5,858 nucleotides of DNA from an uncultured Collinsella sp. (GTDB taxonomy: Bacteria; Actinomycetota; Coriobacteriia; Coriobacteriales; Coriobacteriaceae), in the NCBI GenBank assembly GCA_958435545.1, contig CAUBGU010000082.1, positions 1 through 5,858 on the forward strand, given 5' to 3'. Below, piece after piece: positions 1-5,858 of the stretch. Both the position numbers and the translations under genes were made by a program. Under the pieces are notes generated by a model, which saw nothing but the letters and a program-made list of their open reading frames with translations, searched no databases and had not been told where the DNA came from. How positions within the stretch are numbered: the stretch's first letter is position 1; the number at the start of each line of letters is the position of its first letter.

Positions 1-149
1 CTTTTGTTTTGCCCATTTATCCATAATTCTGCGTATTCCTGTCGGTTTATGCAGTTTAACCACTTTATTGTGTGAAAGTAATGTTTCCGTTCTGTTACAG
101 GCGTCCTTGCCCTGAATAAAACGGCCCGCCGGTCTCGATGTATATGCAC
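1..149. other. AT-rich non-coding edge region
   Basis: The first 120 bases are about 38% GC, far below the neighbouring genes, so this is non-coding DNA downstream of the binding-protein gene. It contains a small inverted repeat (ACTTT at 62-66, AAAGT at 75-79). On the minus strand an ATG at 24-22 opens a frame reading MDKWAKQK up to the window edge. The nearest purine-rich stretch (AGGAA) is about 11 bases upstream, which is long for a ribosome site. This could be the start of the next minus-strand gene or chance. I see no convincing terminator for the binding-protein gene; the GC-rich stretch near 121-132 forms only a very short stem before a T-rich stretch on the minus strand. Confidence 0.4.
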
Positions 150-1316
150 TTAGGCGGCGATGTACTTGCCGTCCTGGATCACATAAGCCGTAGCGGGCTT
201 TTCGACCTGGCCCTTGTCATTCCACGTCAGCTCGCCCGTCAGGCCCTCGATCTTGATCTTGCGCATGGCACGGGCAAGGTCGCCGGCAATGTCGGCGCCG
301 TCGGCCGTAATGTCGATGCCCGCTTTGTCGATGGTCTCGGCGATGGCGTGGACGCAATCGTAGGCGTCGGCGGCAAACTGGTTGGGCGTCTCGTCGTAGG
401 CATCCTTATAGGCCTTGACGAAGTCGGCATTCTTCTCATCGTCAGCCGAAAACGGGGTCACGAGCAGTACGCCCTCGGCAAGAGAGGTATCGAAGCCTTC
501 CACAGAGAGCAGGCCGTCCATGCCGTCGGTACCCATGAGGGTCATGTCGTAGCCCATGTCCTTGGCGTTCTTGAGCAAAACGGACGCCGGCGTGTAGTAG
601 ATCGGCGCAAAGATGAACGTGGCGCCGGACTCCTTGGCCTTGGTGAGCTGGTTGGTAAAGCTCGTGGAAGAGTCGTCCTTAAAGGTCTCGGTATCGACGA
701 TGTCGAGCTTGGACGCCTTGGCCTGCTCGGCAAAAGCGTCGGCAACGCCCGAGCTATACGTATCGCCGGAGTTGTAGAACAGGGCGATCTTGGCATCCGC
801 GTACTTCTCGGCCAAGAACTTTGCGGCGCTGGCGCCCATGGTGGGATCGGTGAAGCAAACCTGGAAAACCGTGGTCTTGTCCTTGGTGACGTCGAGCGAC
901 GAGGCCGAAGGCGTGACCATAAGCATGTCGTCGGCAATCTCGCCCGAGACGGCAACGGCGGCACCAGTCGTGACGGGGCCGACGAGAGCCTGCATGCCCC
1001 AGTCGCACAGGGTATTGAAGGCGTTGATGGCCTTCTCGCCGTCAGCGACGTCATCCTCGGACTTAAGCGAGAGCTTGAGGTCCTTGGTCGAGAAATCCTT
1101 GGCGGCGAGCTTGGCACCCTTCTCGGCCGAGACACCATAGGTTGCCGCGGCGCCGGTCAAAGGGCCGATGACACCGATCTTGAAGGTCTTGCCGTCATCG
1201 GCGGAGCCGCCGTCCGAGCCACCCGACGAGCAACCAGCGAGTGCTGCGGTGCTACCGAGCGCCGCAGCGCCAGCCAAGAAACTCCTGCGGTTAAGAACGT
1301 TGTTGATGCTAAACAT
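150..1316 (-). CDS. Branched-chain amino acid-type ABC transporter substrate-binding lipoprotein (LivJ-like)
   Basis: A 388-residue extracytoplasmic solute-binding protein of the Leu/Ile/Val-binding (type I periplasmic-binding) family, which delivers its ligand to an ABC permease. Residues 9-16 (NRRSFLAG) resemble a twin-arginine signal. They lead into a hydrophobic stretch and a lipobox, LAGC, with the lipidated Cys at 29, then a Ser/Gly/Asp-rich linker to about residue 42. The mature domain begins KIGVIGPLTG (46-55). Other family-typical segments are ALVGPVTTGAA (110-120), TPSASS (135-140), the second-lobe stretch around 176-196, and GTDGMD (262-267). Length is normal for the family. The start is set by GGGGGA just upstream; a start 22 codons earlier would put a charged segment before the signal peptide. 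No permease or ATPase gene is visible. The ligand is unproven; amides, urea or other amino acids are possible in this family. Confidence 0.9.
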   Translation of the reverse strand: MFSINNVLNRRSFLAGAAALGSTAALAGCSSGGSDGGSADDGKTFKIGVIGPLTGAAATYGVSAEKGAKLAAKDFSTKDLKLSLKSEDDVADGEKAINAFNTLCDWGMQALVGPVTTGAAVAVSGEIADDMLMVTPSASSLDVTKDKTTVFQVCFTDPTMGASAAKFLAEKYADAKIALFYNSGDTYSSGVADAFAEQAKASKLDIVDTETFKDDSSTSFTNQLTKAKESGATFIFAPIYYTPASVLLKNAKDMGYDMTLMGTDGMDGLLSVEGFDTSLAEGVLLVTPFSADDEKNADFVKAYKDAYDETPNQFAADAYDCVHAIAETIDKAGIDITADGADIAGDLARAMRKIKIEGLTGELTWNDKGQVEKPATAYVIQDGKYIAA

Positions 1317-1320
1317 GGTG

Positions 1321-1330
1321 TCCCCCTTTT
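1321..1330 (-). promoter_or_regulatory. Ribosome binding site of the binding-protein gene
   Basis: On the minus strand the sequence AAAAGGGGGA ends four bases before the ATG at 1316. It is a G-rich variant of the usual AAGGAGG. It fixes the start at the Met that begins the signal peptide rather than at the upstream in-frame ATG at 1382. Confidence 0.6.
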
Positions 1331-1385
1331 CGCTGGCCGTGGTGCGGCCGTCTTGCGGTACAGGGCAAACCTTATGGTGCAAACG

Positions 1386-1415
1386 TTGACAATTTGTTAC
1401 GGAAGTTCGATTGTA
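1386..1415. promoter_or_regulatory. Candidate divergent promoter elements between the binding-protein gene and hom
   Basis: On the plus strand a perfect TTGACA (1386-1391) is followed 17 bases later by GATTGT (1409-1414), a poor -10 box. If used, it would give hom a leader of roughly 145 bases. On the minus strand TACAAT (1415-1410, preceded by GC) is a good -10 box for the binding-protein gene but has no clear -35. Both are pattern matches only. Confidence 0.25.
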
Positions 1416-1506
1416 GCGAGCGTGTTTCCAATGTTTCCGCAGCGTTTCGGGGGTGCTGTTTTATGCGACTCCTGTTGCCTGGCGAGCACGCGCCCTCGGT
1501 TCACGC

Positions 1507-1512
1507 TAGAAT
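1507..1512 (+). promoter_or_regulatory. Candidate -10 box of hom
   Basis: TAGAAT preceded by GC lies 54 bases before the hom ATG and matches TATAAT at five of six positions. No recognisable -35 sits 16-18 bases upstream. The same GC-TA-(C/G)-A-(A/G)-T form occurs upstream of the binding-protein gene (1415-1410) and the antiporter (5810-5805), which modestly supports it. Confidence 0.3.
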
Positions 1513-1566
1513 GCACTCAACCTTTAAGCGGTTAATCCATCCATAAGATGCACGAAGGAGCTATCT

Positions 1567-2910
1567 ATGAGCGAACCCCTGCGCACCGTGAACGTCGGTC
1601 TGATCGGTCTGGGAACCGTCGGCGGCGGCGTGGCCCGTCTGATCAAGAGCCACCACGATGAGTACCTGGCAGCCTACGGCATCGACCTTAAGCTGACCCG
1701 CGCCTGCGCGCTTGCTTGGGAGCAGGCCGAGGCAGCCGGTATTGAGCGTGAGGCCTTTACGAGCGACTGGCACGACGTCGTCACCGACCCCGCCGTCGAC
1801 ATCGTCGTCGAGCTGATCGGTGGCGAGCATCCCGCAACCGAAATCTTCACCACTGCCTTTGAGCACGGCAAGCACGTCGTCTCTGCCAACAAGGCCCTGC
1901 TGGGCCGTCACGTCGAGACGCTTGCCGAGAAGGCGCGCGCGTGCGGCGTGCAGATTAAGTGCGAGGCCAGCTGCGGCGGCGGCATCCCCATCGTGAGCAC
2001 GCTCGAGCACGACCTGGTGGGCAACAAGATCCTGACCATCGCCGGCATTCTCAACGGTACCACCAACTATATCCTGTCGCGCATGGACGCCGAGGGCGCC
2101 GATTACGCCGACGTGCTTGCCGACGCGCAGGCCAAGGGCTATGCCGAGGCCGACCCGTCCGCCGACGTCGACGGCTTCGACGCCGCCAGCAAGACGGCGA
2201 TCCTCGCCTCCATCGGCTTTGGCACCCGCGTGACCACCGATGATGTGTACCAGCAGGGTATCCGTACCATCGGCGCCGAGGACATCGCCCAGGCCCGCGA
2301 GCTCGGCTACACCATTAAGCTGCTCGGCATCGCCCGCAACACCGACGCCGGCGTCGACGTTCGCGTGCACCCCACGCTGATCCCTGCCGATCACATGCTC
2401 GCCAAGGTCAACGGCGCCATGAACGCTGTCTACGTGGTAGGCGACGCCGTGGGCGAGACCATGTTCTACGGTGCCGGCGCAGGCTCCTTCCCCACCGCGA
2501 GCGCCGTCGTGGGCGATATCCTGTCGCTCTCCGAGCAGATCAGCCGCGGCGTGGCTCCGCTGCCCGAGATTGAGCCCTATGGTCACAATCTCGCCTTTAA
2601 GCCCATGGACGAGCTCCAGACCAAGTACTATGTGCGCCTGAAGGTCGCCGACCGCGTGGGCGCCCTGTCCGAGACGGTCGACATCTTTGCCAAGCACAGC
2701 ATCTCGATCTCGCTCATCAACCAGGTCGAGGACGGCAAGTCGGGCGTCAGCGATGCCTGCTCGGTCATCTTCCTGACGCACCGCGCGCTCGAGAAGAATG
2801 TCCAGGCTGCCGCCGCCGAGCTTGCCAGCGTCGACTGCGTGGCCGAGGTCGCCAACGTCCTGCGCATTGAGGACGTTGAGGCTTGGACCGAAGGCGTTAT
2901 GGCGAACTAG
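1567..2910 (+). CDS. hom: Homoserine dehydrogenase with C-terminal ACT domain
   Basis: Cytoplasmic enzyme that reduces aspartate-semialdehyde to homoserine with NAD(P)H, the branch step to threonine and methionine. The 447 residues are the normal length for the monofunctional form. The nucleotide-binding motif GLIGLGTVGGGV is at 11-22. The substrate-domain signatures are SANKALL (106-112), CEASCGGGIPI (132-142), GILNGTTNYIL (160-170) and DVDGFDAASK (200-209). By family analogy D205 and K209 are the catalytic Asp and Lys. The ACT domain spans about 354-430 (YYVRLKVADRVGALSE onward) and usually mediates feedback regulation, typically by threonine; the effector here is inferred. AAGGAG (1555-1560) lies six bases before the ATG. 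The gene has its own terminator and no adjacent thrB or thrC. I see no T-box or leader-peptide attenuator in the 5' region. Confidence 0.97.
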   Translation: MSEPLRTVNVGLIGLGTVGGGVARLIKSHHDEYLAAYGIDLKLTRACALAWEQAEAAGIEREAFTSDWHDVVTDPAVDIVVELIGGEHPATEIFTTAFEHGKHVVSANKALLGRHVETLAEKARACGVQIKCEASCGGGIPIVSTLEHDLVGNKILTIAGILNGTTNYILSRMDAEGADYADVLADAQAKGYAEADPSADVDGFDAASKTAILASIGFGTRVTTDDVYQQGIRTIGAEDIAQARELGYTIKLLGIARNTDAGVDVRVHPTLIPADHMLAKVNGAMNAVYVVGDAVGETMFYGAGAGSFPTASAVVGDILSLSEQISRGVAPLPEIEPYGHNLAFKPMDELQTKYYVRLKVADRVGALSETVDIFAKHSISISLINQVEDGKSGVSDACSVIFLTHRALEKNVQAAAAELASVDCVAEVANVLRIEDVEAWTEGVMAN

Positions 2911-2940
2911 TCCAGTCCTTGGCACACAACATAGCACCTG

Positions 2941-2977
2941 AGGGGCTCCCGTCCGTTTGGATGGGAGCCCCTTTGTT
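2941..2977 (+). terminator. Rho-independent terminator of hom
   Basis: A 14-bp stem (2941-2954 with 2959-2972, one G-T pair) closes a GTTT loop and is followed by TTGTTT. It begins 30 bases after the hom stop codon and separates hom from the downstream dehydrogenase, so the two are not expected to share a strong transcript. Confidence 0.93.
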
Positions 2978-3109
2978 TGACGTTCATCAAGCAAAAGTTT
3001 GAACAACTTGGCCATTCGCTGACAACCGAGGGTGCCGTTTACCGATATGCGAACGAAGTTGATTTTGCGCGCCGTTATGCTGTGCTGCGTATGTCCACCC
3101 CCGAAGAAT

Positions 3110-3114
3110 GGAGG
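3110..3114 (+). promoter_or_regulatory. Ribosome binding site fixing the dehydrogenase start
   Basis: GGAGG followed by a four-base gap precedes the ATG at 3119. It rules out the longer frame starting at 3032, whose extra 29 residues have no family counterpart. Confidence 0.75.
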
Positions 3115-3118
3115 CACC

Positions 3119-3868
<750 letters not shown>

Positions 3869-3910
3869 GGAGCCACAAGCTTTGGCTTCAAGCCTCAACA
3901 TAGCTCAACC

Positions 3911-3956
3911 AAAAAGGCGCGCCGTCTGCATCAACCGCAGGCAGCGCGCTTTCTCT
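3911..3956. terminator. Bidirectional terminator between the convergent genes
   Basis: A 13-position stem (3917-3929 with 3937-3949, one mismatch and one G-T pair) closes a seven-base loop. It is extended by A/T pairs: AAAAA stands before it (3911-3915) and TTTCTCTT after it (3950-3957). On the plus strand it ends the dehydrogenase transcript. On the minus strand the stem is followed by five T residues, an even better terminator, so it would also stop transcripts arriving from the antiporter gene. Confidence 0.88.
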
Positions 3957-3965
3957 TGTTATGAA

Positions 3966-4015
3966 AGGGAAACTATGTCCCAGTATTTCGGATCAGAACG
4001 GGGCACGGTTTTCCC
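3966..4015. repeat. Palindromic unit 1 (most diverged)
   Basis: The left arm, GGGAAAC then TATGTCCC, pairs with the right arm GGGGCACGGTTTTCC. As plus-strand RNA 13 of 14 stem positions pair, counting G-U; as minus-strand RNA only 11 do. It lies nearest the dehydrogenase terminator. Confidence 0.85.
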
Positions 4016-4027
4016 CAGGACCTCCTT

Positions 4028-4077
4028 GCGGAAACTGCGTCCCGTTTTGAACGCCGATTCTGGGATACCGTTTCCGC
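4028..4077. repeat. Palindromic unit 2
   Basis: The ends GCGGAAAC and GTTTCCGC are perfect 8-bp inverted repeats, the longest outer arms of the four. The full 14-position stem has 12 pairs in either RNA orientation. Confidence 0.9.
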
Positions 4078-4089
4078 AACGGGTCTCTC

Positions 4090-4139
4090 GCGGAAACTGC
4101 ATCCCACTCTGAGCGCCCATTCCGGGACACAGTTTCCCA
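4090..4139. repeat. Palindromic unit 3
   Basis: GGAAACTG pairs with CAGTTTCC, and TCCC with GGGA. As minus-strand RNA all 14 stem positions can pair (two as G-U); as plus-strand RNA 12 can. Confidence 0.9.
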
Positions 4140-4151
4140 ACGGCCCCCGTT

Positions 4152-4201
4152 TCGGAAACCACATCCCGTTCCGAGCCTTCAAAGCGGGACGCGGCTTCCC
4201 C
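4152..4201. repeat. Palindromic unit 4 (next to the antiporter stop)
   Basis: GGAAACCACATCCC faces GGGACGCGGCTTCC. As minus-strand RNA all 14 stem positions can pair (three as G-U); as plus-strand RNA only 11 can. It ends 13 bases before the antiporter stop codon and would be the first hairpin in the antiporter 3' untranslated region. Confidence 0.88.
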
Positions 4202-4214
4202 GAGAGAGTATCGA

Positions 4215-5777
4215 CTACTTGCCGTCGTCGTCCTCGGCTTCTTCTCTTGCATAGAGCTCCAGCATGCGGCGGCGGTATTCGCGCACGGCGAGCTTGGCGC
4301 GCTCCAGACGGCGGCGCTCGCGCGGGGTCAGCTCGGACGGGTCGACCTCGTCTCCATAGGTCTTATCGGCAAGTAGGTGCGCCGCGTCCACGATGCGGGC
4401 ATCGACGTGGCCGCTCGCCGCCTCGGCGGAAAGACGCTCGGCAATCGCATCGAGCGTAGGCAGGCCCTCGAATACGCGACCATGGCCATGCGAAGTCAGC
4501 AGCTCGTGCTCTCGTGCGAGCAGACTCGCCAAATCGTGGTGGGCGCGCAGGATGTCGAGCGCATCGGATGGATGCTCGGCAACTTCTGCCACGGCGGCGA
4601 CCGGCGCGGCATCCACCACGCGGTAGAAGAGCTGCGCGAGCAATGGCATCAAGAACACCGTGATGGCGCCGGCGGCAACCATAACCGACGCGATGTCTTG
4701 CGACAGCGCGCCCGCGTTGACGGCAACGCTCGTCACGGCAACGATGATCGGCAGCGCCGTGGTGCAGTACAGGGCCACGGTAATGCGACCATACGCCGAC
4801 ACATCGCGCGTCGCAGGGCAAATGCTCATAGAAATAAGAATGGGCACGGCACGAATAATCAGCAACGCCACGATAAAGCCCACGAGCAGACCCGGGCGCG
4901 ACGCCACGGCCGTCAGGTCGATCTTTGCGCCCGATACGGTAAAGAACACCGGAATCAAAAAGCCGTAGGCCAGGCCGTCGAGCTTGGTCTCGAGCGTATG
5001 GTTGCCCTCGGGGATGATGTAGCGCAAGACAAAGCCGGCGGCAAAAGCGCCCAACACGATATCGAGGCTAAAAATGGCGGAAAACGCCACGAGCGTGACC
5101 AAAATAAGCACCGTCAGGCGCACGAAGGTCTGCGACGTGGTATCGGCGCGTTCCTCGACAAACGCAAAGAAGCGGCTGCCGACGCGCTTGGAGCGGCTTG
5201 GGACCACGGCAAGCAACACGCAGACCACCGCAAACAGGCCAAGAATCACGAGCGTTTGGATGCCGGTACGGGCAGACAGCAGCACCGACATGGCAAGCAC
5301 GGGGCCGAGCTCGCCCCAGGTGCCATACGCGAGAATCGAGTCGCCCACGCGCGTTCCGGCAAGTGAACGCTCGCGCATGATGGGCACGAGCGTTCCGAGC
5401 GCCGTAGAAGTGAGGGCAAGCGTCACGGCGATACCGTCGAAATGGCTGACCGAGAACCACGGGGTAAAGCGCACGGCAAGCCAGGCGATACCAAACGTGA
5501 CGACCCACGTCGCCAAGCCGTAGCGCCCCTCGACGCCCGTGATGCTCTTGGGGTCGATCTCAAAGCCGGCAAGCAGGAACAAAAAGGCCAGACCGAGCTC
5601 GGACACAAGCGAAACCTCGGCATCTACATGGATGACGCCGAGCATATGGGGTCCCAGCACCGCGCCGAGCACGAGCAAAAAGACCGTCTCGGGAACGGGT
5701 TTTCCAGGAATCGCCGAGGCGATAAAAGGACTCGCAAAGGCCACGAGTGCGATGATGGCGAGCGAAACGAATGCCAT
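4215..5777 (-). CDS. Cation:proton antiporter, CPA2 / Na+/H+ exchanger family
   Basis: A 520-residue inner-membrane protein exchanging Na+ or K+ for H+, probably for pH and ion homeostasis. About 13 hydrophobic segments fill residues 4-387. Family signatures are GLAFLFLLAGFEIDP (62-76), ALTSTALGTLVPI (121-133) and DIVLGAFAAGFVLR (239-252). Where many CPA2 proteins carry an Asp-Asp or Asn-Asp pair in the ion-binding helix, this one reads GTWGELGP (152-159), leaving E156 as the likely acidic residue. R309 in IIRAVP is a likely counterpart of the conserved basic residue. After residue 388 comes a hydrophilic tail of about 130 residues, with a Glu/Arg-rich helix at 485-513 and an acidic end; I see no TrkA-N/RCK nucleotide-binding motif in it. 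The start is supported by AGAAAGG six bases upstream. It is convergent with the dehydrogenase. Substrate ion unknown. Confidence 0.92.
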   Translation of the reverse strand: MAFVSLAIIALVAFASPFIASAIPGKPVPETVFLLVLGAVLGPHMLGVIHVDAEVSLVSELGLAFLFLLAGFEIDPKSITGVEGRYGLATWVVTFGIAWLAVRFTPWFSVSHFDGIAVTLALTSTALGTLVPIMRERSLAGTRVGDSILAYGTWGELGPVLAMSVLLSARTGIQTLVILGLFAVVCVLLAVVPSRSKRVGSRFFAFVEERADTTSQTFVRLTVLILVTLVAFSAIFSLDIVLGAFAAGFVLRYIIPEGNHTLETKLDGLAYGFLIPVFFTVSGAKIDLTAVASRPGLLVGFIVALLIIRAVPILISMSICPATRDVSAYGRITVALYCTTALPIIVAVTSVAVNAGALSQDIASVMVAAGAITVFLMPLLAQLFYRVVDAAPVAAVAEVAEHPSDALDILRAHHDLASLLAREHELLTSHGHGRVFEGLPTLDAIAERLSAEAASGHVDARIVDAAHLLADKTYGDEVDPSELTPRERRRLERAKLAVREYRRRMLELYAREEAEDDDGK

Positions 5778-5804
5778 GTGATGCCTTTCTCTTGTTTGAG
5801 CCCC

Positions 5805-5810
5805 ACTGTA
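5805..5810 (-). promoter_or_regulatory. Candidate -10 box of the antiporter gene
   Basis: Read on the minus strand this is TACAGT preceded by GC, 27 bases before the ATG at 5777, matching TATAAT at four of six positions. No good -35 is seen at 16-18 bases. A second minus-strand candidate, TATGAT (5853-5848), lies near the window edge, where its -35 would fall outside. Confidence 0.25.
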
Positions 5811-5858
5811 GCACCCTCGCCGTCCTCAACGCGCCGCGAGCTGTCGTATCATAGTGAG

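Larger units (their letters stand above)
3966..4201. repeat. Array of four 50-bp palindromic units at exact 62-bp period
   Basis: Four diverged copies start at 3966, 4028, 4090 and 4152, each 50 bp and separated by unrelated 12-bp spacers, with no indels. By hand count, identity is about 78% between units 2 and 3, 68% between 3 and 4, and 52% between 1 and 2. Each unit has a left arm of form GGAAACnnnnTCCC (unit positions 3-16), an 18-base central part, and a right arm GGGnnnnnGTTTCC (35-48). Conserved cores are GAAAC, TCCC and GGG. The array fills the gap between the bidirectional terminator and the antiporter stop codon, 14 bases away. It resembles REP/BIME-type intergenic repeats in position but I do not recognise the family. 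It is not a CRISPR: the repeats are palindromic and diverged, and the spacers are only 12 bases. Confidence 0.92.

Noticed and set aside
80..1439. The 10-mer AATGTTTCCG occurs on both sides of the binding-protein gene (80-89 and 1430-1439), with more GTTTC copies at 1424 and 1444.
   Set aside because: Roughly a dozen repeated 10-mers are expected by chance in a window this long, and the flanks show no further similarity to suggest an insertion or operator pair.
138..1535. A 465-codon plus-strand frame across the binding-protein gene.
   Set aside because: It is the antisense shadow of a well-supported lipoprotein gene and shows no recognisable domain.
3966..4201. The array as a CRISPR.
   Set aside because: The repeats are diverged 50-bp palindromes, the spacers are only 12 bp, and no cas gene is present.
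3959..4252. Open frames on both strands through the palindromic array (97, 69 and 111 codons).
   Set aside because: The 62-bp period is not a multiple of three, so each unit is read in a different frame. There is no convincing ribosome site, and base changes follow stem pairing rather than codons.
4377..5366. A 329-codon plus-strand frame opposite the antiporter gene.
   Set aside because: It is an antisense shadow: the translation is unusually rich in Arg, His and Gln, while the minus strand has clear membrane segments and family motifs.

Overview
The window looks like chromosomal DNA from a high-GC actinobacterium, most probably a Collinsella-like member of the Coriobacteriia. This is inferred from GC-rich codon use, purine-rich ribosome sites and protein style; no rRNA or other marker gene is present to prove it. 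It holds four complete genes and no tRNA, rRNA, insertion sequence or CRISPR array.

Layout. Positions 1-149 are AT-rich (about 38% GC in the first 120 bases) non-coding DNA at the window edge. On the minus strand, 150-1316 encodes a branched-chain-amino-acid-type ABC transporter binding lipoprotein. A 250-bp divergent region (1317-1566) separates it from hom (1567-2910, plus strand), which encodes homoserine dehydrogenase with a C-terminal ACT domain. A strong hairpin terminator follows hom at 2941-2977. A short-chain dehydrogenase that resembles the bile-acid 3-alpha-hydroxysteroid dehydrogenase BaiA follows at 3119-3868 (plus). Convergent to it, 5777-4215 (minus) encodes a CPA2-type cation:proton antiporter with a hydrophilic C-terminal tail of about 130 residues.

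The 346-bp gap between the two convergent genes is the most interesting part. Next to the dehydrogenase lies a bidirectional terminator (about 3911-3956). Between it and the antiporter stop codon are four copies of a 50-bp palindromic unit repeated at exactly 62 bp with no indels (3966-4201). The stems show compensatory changes. The two units nearest the antiporter pair perfectly only as antiporter-sense RNA, while the unit nearest the dehydrogenase pairs best as dehydrogenase-sense RNA. Because the bidirectional terminator lies beyond the array as seen from the antiporter, the whole array should be in the antiporter mRNA 3' untranslated region.

The genes do not form one pathway. hom serves Thr/Met synthesis, the binding protein amino-acid (or related) uptake, the dehydrogenase probably a hydroxy/keto conversion, and the antiporter ion or pH homeostasis. 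Each appears to be its own transcription unit.
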